Assembly (NCBI RefSeq): GCF_963082655.1
Contig: NC_081553.1
Location: 128,121,736-128,185,735 of the forward strand
Direction: 5' to 3'
DNA: 64,000 nt
From: Stomoxys calcitrans
Lineage: Eukaryota > Arthropoda > Insecta > Diptera > Muscidae
Shown: positions 10,791-21,725 of the stretch, piece by piece
Layout: every line of letters starts with the position of its first letter
Position numbering within the stretch: position 1 is the first letter of the stretch
Position numbers and translations under genes: made by a program
Notes under the pieces: model-generated
The model's input: the letters and a program-made list of their open reading frames with translations, nothing else
Databases searched by the model: none
What the model was told of the DNA's origin: nothing

Positions 10791-13239
10791 ACCTCGCCAT
10801 TGAATAGAACTTAAAATTTAGTTCAGTTAAAATGTTAAGTTCACGAAACACGTCTCCATTAACCCAAATTTTCTGTCTAATCCTTCTGCCGTCACAAAAC
10901 TTTTAGACACCGATCGGTCCTACCGACTGGTAGGTCCTTGACGAGGATCGCTACCTCCTTATATGGCTACGACGACGACAGTAACCATTTTAAAAAAATT
11001 CTAATAATTGGCTTTCTAATATTCCTAGGAATACTCCAAATACTGTTCCTGTCGACATTGCTTATTTTTTGCGAGGTGTGATTAAAAAATATGCACAAAA
11101 ATTCATACCAAGGTATTTACGTACATACATCTCTACATACCAGCATGCATGTTTCTCGTCTGTACCTGAGTCTGCCTTTTTATGCAGGCAGACACATTTT
11201 AGAATATGAGTGCCTGCCAAAAAAAAAAAAAAAAAAACCTACAAAAAAGAGGCGAATCTGAAAACCTTTTTCATGGCGAATGAAGTAACTGAAATACTGG
11301 TAACTTTGCCAGAATCATAAAAGACGAGACTTGAACATGAATAGGTGCTAAAAACATCATCAAACAGCGACCAAGTGGCGAACGAATGAACGAACAGTGA
11401 ACAGTTTTGTCGCTGTGGGGAAATTCGTTGCGACTTTTTTCGGTGGGAAAAGGCTACAATTTAAATTGTTCAGAGTGGGGGCAACGAAAAGTCCTTTTTC
11501 GCGACAACAATGCATCCACGGCAAACATACACAATTTGGTATGTGTGGTAAGTGGGCATGTGTCTACATGGCGCCGTGTCATGCATCACCCATGGATGTG
11601 CGACGGGCTCAGATTTGAATATTTTTTAATGTGAAATCTGGCGTTGTTGTTTCATTTTTTGCTGTTGTTGTTTCAAAAATTGCTACATTTCCCCCAAAAA
11701 TAATGGTGTATCCGTGTATCTGAAGGCACAAAGTCATGCATGCATTAACTTGAGTATATGCATATGTATACATCTGCATATATGTACACATGTATGTGTT
11801 TGTATGGAGGGGCCTGCCATTCATTTAACTCATTAATGCTGCTGCTGTTGTTGTTGTTAATGTTGCTGCAGCAGTTGGTGATGGCTTTGATGGTGCTGCT
11901 GCTGCTGGTGCTGCATGTTCCATGTCATTTAAAGGACAGTGTCAGTTGCACTTTTGTTATTATTGCCATTGTCATTTTCGTTGCTGTTGTTGTTGTTTTA
12001 TGCTGCTGCAGTTCTTTTTTTCTCTTGTCAGTGCAATTCATGCTCAATTTTGTTGTTGTTGCTGGTGTTGGTGCTGCTGCTATTGCTGCATTGCAATTAA
12101 CATTGGCTCGTTTTAAATTGTTTGTCAGCCCATCCAACCATCCTGGGCTTTCTCTTTTCCCAAATTTTTTTCAAATTATTTTTTTACGAATTTCATTTTC
12201 GTTCATTTTTTTATGTGCGTTGTTTTTTTGCATTTGCGCAATTAAAACTTCTCTTTTTATGTTTTCCATATACATTAAGCTTTATTTATTTTGTTTTTGT
12301 TCCATACTAAATGCTCTCCCCTAGCCACGGCTTTATTAAATGCCACACATCCTCTCATGCTACCTACATTTTATGTACATTTGCCCCATGGACATTATTT
12401 GTATGTACATTGTACCTCCATCACTCATTGTGAGGTATTTTTGGGGGATATGCTTTTTTCATCCTTTTTTGGGTTTTCATATGAATATAGCGGGGAATTA
12501 TTTTTGAGGTGTAGGATGCAAATTAACATACCATTTTTATGGCTTTGAATATAACAAATTGCTTTCAGTTCTCAAAATGTTATTTCTTTTTAAAATTATG
12601 ACAAATCAATGTCCTTACATCTTATTTTAGATGTTTCTTCAAGCAACTTGGTCCTCTGTGTTTTTTCTCTTCGATATCAAGTGATACCAAGTATTTACTT
12701 CTACTGCCCATCATCAGCTTTGTATATTTCAGATGAAACATTGTTTATTTTTAATCTCAATGTGAGATTATTTAATAATGCATTAGAGAAAAATTAAACT
12801 TTCAAACACTCCAAGTATTATTTCGTTTTTAAAATGGTGGTATATGAGTAAACTTTAAGAAATAGTTCATCTAATAGCGTTAGTTGGATGTATACTTCCG
12901 GCGGTGACAGTGGGCCACAAACAATTGCTTTAGAAGCTGAACTTGGAAAAAGACCCCAATTTTGGGGTGCTTTCTCATTTTGAAAAATTACCCCAAAAGT
13001 TTTGTTGTTTTTCTACATATAGCTGTTTGGGGCATATTTTTATGTTTGATTTAGGATGTAATTTCCTGGGGCCAAACTGCATACTGCTATACTTTTGACT
13101 ACTTGGCTCGGTGTGCTTCGCTATAACCTAAATTACTTTTACTTTAATTGGCTTCGAAGAAACATTTGTCGCGAAGTTTGCATAGATTTCCTTATCGATC
13201 TTTCTCTAATATCTGTCACCAAGTTTTCTTTCCATCGGA
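10791..13239. other. AT-rich unique stretch with CTG/TTG repeats
   Basis: No gene is supported. The stretch has a poly-A run (about 11220-11237), ATG/TGT-rich DNA at 11750-11810, and a dense CTG/TTG/GTT triplet region (11828-12095) that creates long Leu/Cys/Val-only frames of no coding value. From 13040 onward it may carry a repeat fragment (TTGGCTCGGTGTGCTTCGCT at 13102-13121) resembling the family-D terminus. Confidence 0.5.
11828..12095. repeat. Interrupted CTG/TTG trinucleotide repeats
   Basis: Runs of CTG, TTG and GTT triplets with short interruptions. Such tracts are frequent in introns of fly developmental genes. No exon signature surrounds them. Confidence 0.8.
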
Positions 13240-13666
13240 TTTTGGTCACTGCGTATTTATACCCTCCAACACTACTGTGGTGCAGGGTATTATAACTTAG
13301 TGCATTTGTTTGTAACACCCAGAAGGAAAAGAGATAGACCCATTGATCAGTATACCGATCGCTCCCATACATATGTTCGTCCGATTTTCAGTAATGCAGC
13401 AATAAAATGGTCATTTGTTAACCGGTTCTCTCGAAATTAGGCAGGAAGGATTTTCTTATGACTCTTGATCTTACTCGTGTACTTCATAGAAATCGTTTCA
13501 GATTTAGATATAGCTCCCATATATATGTTCTTCCGATTTCCAGTAATACAGCAAAAAAAATGGTCATTTGTTAACCGATTCTCTCAAAATTTTACAGGAA
13601 GGATTTTCTCTTGACTCTCGATATTACTGGTGAATTTCATAGAAATCGGTTCAGATTGAGATAAAG

Positions 13667-13709
<43 letters not shown>

Positions 13710-13910
13710 GCCGATTTTCACTTCGACCTACTGCAAGCGCATTTATTGAACAATCTTTCCAAAATTTTGTACAACGCTTTCTTCGAAGATTTCCACAATA
13801 TCCAAAAAGTTTGGTCTAAATCGGTTCAGATTTAGATATAGCTCCCATGTATATGTTCGTCCAATTTTAAAAACTTTCCTTACTTTCTTATTTTTTTTAT
13901 CAGCTCAGGT
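13240..13910 (+). mobile_element. DINE-1/Helitron-like element, family C
   Basis: It begins with TATACCCTCCAACACTACTG and the hairpin partner GTGCAGGGTATTATA, then TTTGTAACACCCAGAAGG. Two interior units are visible: the anchor ATGGTCATTTGTTAACC recurs at 13407 and 13560, exactly 153 bp apart. GGTTCAGATT..GATATAGCTCCCAT is repeated in each unit. A TA microsatellite has expanded inside at 13672-13707. Confidence 0.7.
13672..13707. repeat. (TA)n microsatellite
   Basis: An uninterrupted AT/TA run of about 36 bp, inside the family-C repeat at a place where sister units read CATATATATG. Confidence 0.95.
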
Positions 13911-14140
13911 GTACAAGACGTTGTGGGAGTTGATACCATCCACAACCTAAATAGCTTTTTAAAATTGAATGCTTCTTTAAATGTTATGGAACCATGCGTC
14001 TTTGTGGGACCTACATTAATTTATTTGTTTATCGTATGTGTTGTTCGAATACATACTAAATCAGATGTAATAGTTTTACAGTTCAACAGCTCCTTCTGGG
14101 ATCAACCTTATTACGAATTTGAATATATGATTAGTACTAT

Positions 14141-15805
14141 ACCATAAAAGGCCCCTAATTTGAGTCGCATATTGTTCTGGTAGGCCTATATGGCCGTTTG
14201 AGGGGTTTTGTGGCGGACCTTAGATACTTATCTCCAAATTCCGATATCGGATACGCACATTACTCCCAAATTCCTTTCCTGAGATCTTACATTGTCCTGG
14301 TCGTTCAGCATGAGCATTTGGGGGATATTGGGAGGACCTCATACACTTGGGTCATTATGCTATGTTCATACTCTACTTTCAAAGACATGTCATTCCCATA
14401 TTGTCTCGGTCGCACAATCTACTTTTTGGGGGTTATTTGACGACCCCACGCTTGCTTGGAATTTGAAAGCGAAATTGTTATTCTACACCAGAATATCATT
14501 CAATTGATTCTGATCGGACTACTTTTCGTATGCCTACAGGGAAGTGGGTTTTTGGTCAGTGGAAGCCCCCTGATATTTGGTGCCCCCTGATATTTGGTAC
14601 GTATTCTACTCCCAAATACCTTTAATTTGAGTTTCATATTGTCCCGATTGGTCTTCATATGCGTTTGAAGGGCTTTTTGGAGTGGTTTATGGAGTGGGCG
14701 GGCCCATAAATTTATATGAAATACATTTTATATCAACTTCATATTCTACTCCCAATTTCCTTTTATTTGAAACCCCATATTGCTCCAATCGGTTAACATA
14801 ACCGTTTGGAGGTTTTAGTTCTTTGAGGCGAGAGCACATATTTTCATTATTGTTTCGTATTCTAATCCAAATCCGCAATTACCCACTAACTGGCTCACGT
14901 GCTTCGCTTCAACCTGAAATTGATTTTCTTTAAATGATAAAGTCATTTAGGGCTATAGATCCATTTGAGATCCACACCGATTGATTTTTTACATGTATTT
15001 GTTATCTTCTTTCAAAATCATATCACAAGGCTACTACATGAGATAAAACATTTTTAAACGAACCATCCATAGACTGGTTAAACCAAAGATCCACAGGTTC
15101 TCTCTCCAAATTGGAGGAAAACAAATTTTATTCGACTACCAAAGACTTTTTATTGCAGCCCTAGTTTGTCCCGAAAGGCATAGATGTTCAGTTATTGGTT
15201 GTTTTTCATTTGTCCCGGGCGCCCTACGTTTTTTCTTAGGTTGGACAATAGCCAAAATTTTGTTCCAAATTTGGATATCAAATTCATACTCTACTCTAAT
15301 AGACCTTTTATTTGAGTACCGTATAGTGCTGGTAGGCCAAAAAAACTTTTCTTCGTAATATCAGCTTCATACATTTCATTTCATGTTTATTTTGTGTCGA
15401 TGGACACATATGTCCGTTTTGGTGATTTTTGGTGTGGGGCCAAATTGGACTACATTTTTTATGAGGCTTGACTTCCAAATATCTTTCGTTTGATACCCAT
15501 ATGTCTAATAGTTATATTTGGCTGGTTTGGGGGTTTGTGGGTGTTAGGGGGGAGCCAAACATCTCAGGCTGAAAATTACCATCATCTAATTGCCTTTCGT
15601 TTGATACCCATATTGCACCAATCGGTTAGCTGGTCATTTATGACCGTTTTTTTAGTAGTAAGGCAGCCCCCTGACACTTGGGCCCAGATTTTTATATCAT
15701 GCTCGTACTCTACTCTTAAATACCTGTCGTTTGATACCCATTTCCTCCCAATCGGTAAATGAGTCCGTTTGGAAGGGGTTTTGGGGTGGTGCGTTCCCCG
15801 CAGGT
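14141..15805 (+). repeat. Family-D dispersed repeat
   Basis: Blocks recur with drift: TTTGAGT(T/C)(G/T)CATATTGT, ATTCTACTCCCAAAT, TTTCGTTTGATACCCAT, TTGGG..TTTTGGGG. The same vocabulary occurs on the minus strand at 18755-21035. A conserved terminus-like GCTCACGTGCTTCGCTTCAACC is at 14894-14915. It is non-coding. I know similar repeats in fly genomes as Helitron-like, but I cannot show termini here. Confidence 0.5.
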
Positions 15806-16825
15806 TACTATACCCTCTATCATAGTATGGAGGCATACTAAATTCATCATTCCGTTTCTAACTTCTTGAAATATTCGTCTAAGACACCATAAAGTATATA
15901 TATTCTTGATCGTCATGACAACTTAAGTCGACCTAGCCATGTCCGTCCGTCGATAGCACGCTAACTTTCAGAGGAGTAAAGCTAGGCGCTCGAAATTTTG
16001 CACAAATACTTCTCATTAGTGTAGGTCGTTGGGATTGTAAATGGGCTATATCGGTCCATGTTTTGATATGGATGCCGTATAAATCTATCTTGGTCTTGAC
16101 TTCTTGAGCCACTAGAGAACACAATTCTTATCTGATTTGGCTGAAATTTCGCATGAGGTGTTTTATTATGACTTTCAACAACTGTGCTTAGTACGTTTCA
16201 AATCGGTCCATAACCTGATATAGCTGCCATATAAACCGATATTGAATCTTGACTTCTTGAGCCACTAGATGGCGCAATTCTTATCCGATTGGGCTGAAAT
16301 TTCGCATGACGTGTTTTGTTATGACTTCCAACAACTGTATTAAGAATGGTTCAAATCGATCCTTAACCTGATATAGCTGCCATTTTGAACCGATCTGGGA
16401 TCTTGATTTCTTGAGCCTCCAGAGGGCGAAATTTTTATCCGATTTGACTGAAATTTTGTATAACTGCTTCATCCATGACCTTCAACATGCGTGTCAAATA
16501 TGGTCCGAATCGGTCTATAGCCTGATACAGCTCCCATATAAACCGATCTCTCTATTTTACTTCTTAAGCCCCTAAAAGGGCGCAATTTTACTCGAATTGG
16601 CTGAAATTTTATACACAATGACTTCTACTATGGTCTCCAACCTTCAACTCAATTATGGTCCGAATCGGACCATAACTTGATATAGCTCCAAGAGCATAGC
16701 AATTCTTTAATTTTATCCTTTGTTTGCCTAAAAAGAGATATCGGGAAAGATCTCGACAAATGCGATCTATGGTGGAGGGTTTGTAAGATTCGGCCCGGCT
16801 GAACTTAGCACTCTTTTACATGTTT
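15806..16825 (+). mobile_element. DINE-1/Helitron-like element, family B
   Basis: Left end ACTATACCCTCTATCATAG. The terminal domain has AAAGTATATATATTCTTGATCGTCATGAC and GTCGACCTAGCCATGTCCGTCCG. The interior units share ATCCGATTTGGCTGAAATTT at 16131, 16284, 16438 and 16592 (spacing 153-154 bp). The right end is GATTCGGCCCGGCTGAACTTAGCA at about 16789-16812. Minus-strand open frames across it are by-products of the unit length. Confidence 0.75.
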
Positions 16826-17773
16826 GACCCTACATTTTTATACCAATTTTGTGTTTTTGGATTTCCATAAGATGGCATATAAAATGCCTTAAAATAGATG
16901 CACAACTCTACGAGGTCTGGCGTTTTCAAAAATTGAGAAAGGGGAAGGGTCCCCCGCTTCAGATATCACAAAATTAATTACCCTTTATTCACCAAAAACA
17001 GGCGTATATACATACAGCTTTAAACCGTTCTTTTCAGCAGAAAATAGAAGTCGCCCATGGTGGCACCCGTCTCCTTGGGACGAGAGAATGATTGATTTTT
17101 TGAAAGGACAAAATATTGCTAGATAGGAAATTAAACCCAAAATCCAAATTTTACGAAGAATCAGAATGCAAGAGTGTCTGTGCTAAAGAATGGAGGCGTG
17201 TCATTCATTGGCTATGTGGTATAATGATCTGATGGCCATCGCTCCAAAAATCCACTCAGCCGTTTCTGATGGATGGCTGGCTCGTACTATACGATGTATT
17301 TAATGCCACAGGACATTTTAGTTAGACAAATTGCTTCGACCACTGCCGAAAGCTTTCTTTTTGGATAAATAGCAGCTATGGAAACTTGTTATCCTTCATT
17401 TTTAGGTTATGTTAGGCAGTGTGTAACTATACATTGTCTGATTCGCTATTTGATAAAAAGTACAGTACCACAACACCTGATAAAGTCCATTGGATCTACA
17501 ATATCTCGGGAAATGGAAGTTGCGCAGACTTCTATATGGATTGATGCAGAATGGAGGAAAATGTGGGATGCATAACTTGTGCACTAACTCATAGAATTTA
17601 CACTTTAATTTTCTAACATTATTTGCTTTTGGTGTCTGTACAAAGACACATTTGAAGGTTAATGCATTTGGCGGATGGTTTTATGTAGTTTCCATAAAAC
17701 TCATCCATTGAAGTGAATATCAGTGGTTGTGGTGGTGGTGGTGGTTTCAGAATAATCATTTGAGGTAACTTAC
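16826..17773. other. Unassigned stretch downstream of Eip93F exon D
   Basis: This lies in the intron (or flank) just 3' of the last Eip93F exon seen. I recognise no domain. 17000-17580 has a less AT-rich texture and short open frames (for example 17378-17575 plus), which may be an unidentified mobile-element relic. A GGT/TGG run is at 17731-17745. Confidence 0.4.
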
Positions 17774-17975
17774 CTAACACTCTTCAAATCACCACTAATT
17801 GATGAATTCGGAGATGGTTTGGAACTTAAATCTAAAGGTTGTTCACCGGTAGCATCACTGGGACTTGGTGAATCCTTTAGAGAAGGACTGATAGCGGCGG
17901 CTGATGTATCTGAGGTAGTTGGTGTAACCGAATCTGGTTGAGATTGTTGCTGTTGCTGATTCATCCAATTGAAAT
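17774..17975 (-). CDS. Eip93F: Eip93F (E93/Mblk-1) exon D, CtBP-binding region
   Basis: This 202-nt internal exon lies between the acceptor TTTTTTCTACTGTAG (ends 17976) and the donor GTAAGT (from 17773). It enters in phase 1 (A from exon C plus AT gives Asn) and reads NFNWMNQQQQQSQPDSV, a Ser/Thr/Pro-rich linker, GEQPLDLSSKPSPNSSIS, then GDLKSVR. PLDLSSK (17821-17838) is the canonical PxDLS motif for the corepressor CtBP. The same motif class occurs in vertebrate LCOR and in insect E93. It leaves in phase 2, so further exons follow at lower coordinates. Those should encode the Pipsqueak-type helix-turn-helix domains, which I did not find down to position 1. Gene identity rests on the combined motifs of exons B-D. 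Confidence 0.88.
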
Positions 17976-18371
17976 CTACAGTAGAAAAAAATTATTATTT
18001 ACAAAAATAAATAGTGCAATATACCAAGGCATATATGTTTATTATACAGGGTGGCTGATGAAAGCCGCTACCAAAAAAAAATGTAATAACTTTTTTTCTA
18101 CTTAATAATAATAATTTAATAATTAATTTAATTAATTAATTAATTAATTTAATTAATAATAATTTAATAATTAATTTAATAATTTAATTTAACATGAATA
18201 AAAGAAAAATGTATTCCATACACCGAAAAAAAAATGTAGCAATATTCATCATTGTAGCAATATTCATCAGCCACCCTGTATACAATAAGCCTTGATCTTA
18301 TTGAGGGGATCACTTGGGGAAACTTTTAATATTGAATTTTGATAATTATTAACAAATGTTTGTGAACTTAC
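17976..18371 (-). other. Eip93F intron C-D, 396 bp, carrying a MITE
   Basis: Canonical GTAAGT donor (18371 downward) and TAG acceptor (ending 17976). A 232-bp MITE with its 2-bp TA duplication makes up more than half of it. Without the insertion the intron would be about 162 bp. Confidence 0.85.
18047..18278 (+). mobile_element. 232-bp MITE, TA-flanked, copy 1
   Basis: It is flanked by TA at 18045-18046 and 18279-18280. It starts CAGGGTGGCTGATGAA and ends with its exact reverse complement TTCATCAGCCACCCTG, a perfect 16-bp terminal inverted repeat. The interior is a very AT-rich TTAATTAA-type palindrome (about 18100-18190). A directly repeated TGTAGCAATATTCATCA lies near the 3' end. There is no coding capacity. 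The TA duplication and ends are typical of Tc1/mariner superfamily MITEs. A copy at 41265-41496 is the same length and differs at one base. Confidence 0.93.
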
Positions 18372-18570
18372 TTGGTAATATTGATTGAATGGCTGCAATC
18401 CGGGCTGCCACCGCATCCATTGACGTCATATCTTGTGTTAGTAGTTTACTTAAAGTCGAGCGATTATTATCGGTTAATGGACTTCCGACAGTCATTAATG
18501 GAGTATTACCATTAGTGGTGACTGTGGCCAATTTAGAAGAATCTTCGTTGGAATCGCTGTCGCAATTCAG
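18372..18570 (-). CDS. Eip93F: Eip93F (E93/Mblk-1) exon C, nuclear-receptor box
   Basis: This 199-nt exon lies between the acceptor TTCTTTTCCAG (ends 18571) and the donor GTAAGT (18371). It begins in phase 0 directly after exon B and reads LNCDSDSNEDSSKLATV, then a short linker, STLSKLLTQDMTSMDAV and AARIAAIQSILP. It ends in phase 1. LSKLL (18439-18453) fits the LxxLL nuclear-receptor interaction box. LCOR, the vertebrate relative, has a comparable LSKLL just before its CtBP motifs. In insects E93 is induced by ecdysone and directs metamorphic responses, which is consistent with this box, but that role is family knowledge and not seen here. Confidence 0.88.
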
Positions 18571-20126
18571 CTGGAAAAGAACAAAATTAGAGAAATGTAT
18601 TGGAAATTTAAAAATAAAAAACTAATTATTTACAAATAGAAACAATCGATAATAAATATAAGAAGATGCCTAGCATATCCAAATTATAAGCGATGATATT
18701 CCACGTCGAAGAGTAATATAAAATATGCCTACAAAATGTGTTTGTTTGTTTGTTCCGTATAGACTCAAAAACGGCTGAACCGATTACCTTTTCACAGATT
18801 GTGAAATGTTCACAGATTGTGTAGGTTGGTCTGAGAGGAAACATAGACTATATAATTTTTTGATATCAGGAGGGGGCGGACCCTCCCCCTTACCCTAAAA
18901 GTACTACCCAAAAATAAAAGTGCACCGATTGGGACAATATGGGACTCAAATGAAAGGTATTCAAGAGTAGAGTACGAACTTTATAATAAAAGTTGGTTCC
19001 AAGTACCTGGGGGCCGCCCCAGCCCCAAAACCCCTTAAAATAGGTTTATTTGACAATTATGACAATATGGGACTCAAATGAAAGATATTTGGGAGTAGAT
19101 TATGAATATGGTCAGTAAATAGGAATAGGCTTTATAATTTATTGATAACGGAAGGGGATGGACCCTCCACCAATAACCCAAAAACACCACCCAAAATCAA
19201 AAGTGGACCGATAAGAACAATATGGGTATCAAATGAAAAGTATGCGGGAGTAGAAAACGAATATGGCATACAAATTTATGTCGAAGTATAGGGGGTCACC
19301 CCACCCCCACAAAAACGTCCAAAATGGGCACATTAGCCAATCACGGATTTATGGGACTCGGTTTGTTTGTTCCGCATAGACTGAAAAAAGGTAGAATCGA
19401 TTTTCTCCAAATTTTCGCATATTGTGTAAGTTGGTCTGGAAGGAAACATAGGCTTTAAAATTTTTGGGTATCGGAAGGGGGACGGACCCTCCCCTTATGC
19501 CAAAAACACAAACCAAAATACAAAGTAAACCGATCGGGACAATATAGGTATCAAATGAAAGGTATTGGAGAGTAGCCTACTAATCTGGTATTCAAATTTG
19601 AGTCTAAGTACCCATCGGGCCACCCCAAAACTCCCCCAAACAGACAAATTGGACGTTTATTTCAATATGGGGCTCAAATGAAAGGTATTCGGGAGTAGAT
19701 TTCGAATCTGGCATACAAAATCAGATCGAAGTACAGGGGGTCACGCCACCCCTCAAAAACGATATTAGACCCATTATTACTATATGTTTAGACCCATTAT
19801 GACTATATGATCAATATGGGGCTCAAATGAAAGCTATTTGGGAGTAGATTTGGAATCTGGCATGCATGTGTAGGGGGTCAAGCCACCCCCCAAAAAAGCC
19901 ATTAGAACCATTGTGACTATATGATACTTGGCTGAAACGATTTTCTGGAAGGAAATATAGGCTATATAATCTTTAGATATCGTTTGGAGGCGGACCCTCC
20001 CCCTTACCCCAAAAACGCCACCCATATCCGAAAGTGGTTCGATGGGCACAATAAGGGTATCAAATGAAAGGTATTGGAGACCAGTAAACGAATATCGTAT
20101 TAAAATTTGGGTCCAAGTATCCAGCA

Positions 20127-20142
20127 CCCCCCCCCCCCCCCC
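20127..20142. repeat. Poly-C run
   Basis: Sixteen consecutive C residues inside the family-D repeat, grown from a C-rich block that reads CACCCCCCAAA in sister blocks. It is prone to length errors in sequencing. Confidence 0.95.
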
Positions 20143-20682
20143 AACCACAAAACTTCTCTAAACAGATACATTCGAAGTTCATGTCAATATGGGACTCAAA
20201 TGAAAGGTATTAGGGAGTAGATTGCAAATATGGCATAAAACATTAGGTCCAAGTAATGGGAGGTCCACCCCAAATACCCAAAATGGGCGTAGTAGACGAC
20301 CATGGCTATACGGGACTCAAATGGAAGGTATTAGGGAAGAGATTTCGAATATGACATTAAAGATCAAATGGGTTTTTTTCACCCATTATGACAACATTGG
20401 ACAAAAGGTATTTGGGAGTTGAAAACGAAATTGATATCCAGTTTTGTAGCCAAGTGTTTTGAGGTACATCATAAAGCACACCCTAAACTGAACTTCATTT
20501 CCGTTGGGAATAAAGAAAGAATTTTATATCTATTTTCCGTGCAAAGTGCCGGTGGTCGCCCCAAAACACCCTCCAAACGGTTCATATTTACCGGCCATGG
20601 CAATATGGAGCTCAAATTAAAGACATTGGGAAGTGCAGCACGAATTTGATATATATATTTGAGTCGAAATGTCTGTCCTTCC

Positions 20683-20925
20683 CTAATGAGAACATTACCA
20701 CCAGGAACCGAGAAGGGGCAAATTCTCTCAATTAGAGCTTTCCGATTCAAGTTTGAACTCAATGATAAGGGGCCTGTTTTTATAACCGAGTCTGAACGGC
20801 ATCCCGCAGTGCAACACTGCTTTGGGGAAATTTTTTTAAATGACTGTTCATGGCATTGTACCTTGCAAATGTCGCCAACACCGGTTTGTTTGATGCCAGG
20901 ATTCGAAAGCGTTCAGCGTCAAAGG
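20683..20925 (-). mobile_element. Degenerate tRNA-derived SINE
   Basis: Its body matches the SINE: GAACCGAGAAGGGGCAAA, TTCCGATTCAAGTTTGAACTC, GATAAGGGGCCT, CGAGTCTGAACGGC, CAGTGCAACAC. The head keeps GCCAGGATTCGAAAGCG (B-box relic, about 20896-20912) but loses the A box. It is nested in the family-D repeat. Confidence 0.6.
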
Positions 20926-21305
20926 CTACAATGGCACGAATTCGATATCCGCATTCAGGGCGGAGTGTCCCCACCCTAAAAACGTATTAGAGAGTTAAAG
21001 AAGGCGTAGCGAAGCGGGCCCAGTTCAGCTAGTATCTAAATATAAACAGATTTGGAATATTATAGTCTCAATCGACCTACATCATCGGTCGAAAGTAAGT
21101 GCATTCGACATACTGAAGGAAAGATAGGAGGTTTAAGACTAAGGTGGTATGAAATGACTAATGACAAGGTAGTATGGAATGACTAAGGTAGTATGGGCCT
21201 ATCCAATGGCGGAAAGAAACAAAGTATGTGGACATCTATTTAAGTTTCTGTTTATAAATGAAATCTTACAAAGCCATTGCCGGTTTAGCTCAATGTGTTA
21301 CTTAC

Positions 21306-21598
21306 TCGTTTTATGTGGTCCGTTTCGGACCCGCTGGGGCCAGATTCGGCCACTAATTCACCCTTGGAGTTCACTGTGAGTAGTTTGCCGTTAATGCAGA
21401 AATTGCACTTCTCATTCGGCTTCCAATCGATGGGTTCAATGGATGGTGTGGATGGCGGTGATGTTGGTTCAGTTGCACTATCGGCAGGTTTTAGATTTGT
21501 TGTTGATTCTGTGATGCTGCTACTGTTTAGATTAGCAGATTTATGTGATGAATTGTTATTGTTGTTATTTAAAATCTCTTCAGTTGGTTGTTGTGATG
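21306..21598 (-). CDS. Eip93F: Eip93F (E93/Mblk-1) exon B, Cys-x-x-Cys segment
   Basis: This 293-nt exon lies between the acceptor TTTTTACAG (ends 21599) and the donor GTAAGT (21305). It completes an Ala codon with exon A and reads ASQQPTEEILNNNNNNSSHKS, a Ser/Thr/Pro linker, IEPIDWKPNEKCNFC (DWKPNEKCNFC at 21396-21428), INGKLLTVNSKGELVAE and SGPSGSETDHIKR. The DWxxxEKCxFC block followed by a short basic stretch matches the conserved N-terminal segment shared by insect E93/Mblk-1 and vertebrate LCOR/LCORL as I remember them. It is the main reason for the gene call. It ends in phase 0. Confidence 0.9.
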
Positions 21599-21725
21599 CT
21601 GTAAAAATTCAAAATAATGGCCAGATGTTTAAAAACAAAATATTATATGGGAGTTTTTTTTTTAAATTTTCTATTTGAAATATTTACAGGTTTGGTTTCT
21701 TCATGTTTTTAAGCTTCAAACTCAC

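Larger units (their letters stand above)
18755..21035 (-). repeat. Family-D dispersed repeat in an Eip93F intron
   Basis: It is built of recurring blocks: TTGTTTGTTCCGTATAGACT (18745, 19360), GGAAACATAGACTATATAAT, GGAGGGGGCGGACCCTCCCC, TATGGGACTCAAATGAAAGG (at least five times) and GGGGGTCACCCCACCCCC. It ends with AAAGAAGGCGTAGCGAAGCGGGCCCAG at about 20997-21023, the inverse of the GCTTCGCT motif seen at 14905. It contains a 16-C run at 20127-20142 and a SINE relic. The spacing of blocks is irregular, unlike the 153-bp families. Confidence 0.6.
18571..21305 (-). other. Eip93F intron B-C, 2.7 kb, filled with repeats
   Basis: The GTAAGT donor is at 21305 and the CAG acceptor at 18571. Most of the intron is a family-D repeat (18755-21035) plus a degenerate SINE. 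21036-21305 holds nothing recognised apart from a short duplicated GTAGTATGGAATGACTAA (about 21143-21194). Confidence 0.85.

Noticed and set aside
11758..12324. 188-codon plus-strand frame rich in Leu/Val/Cys
   Set aside because: It is generated by CTG/TTG/GTT triplet runs; no splice sites, domain or non-simple composition support it.
17378..17575. Possible additional Eip93F exon or gene near the 3' side of exon D
   Set aside because: It lies on the opposite strand, has no recognisable domain and no convincing splice sites; it is left as unassigned.
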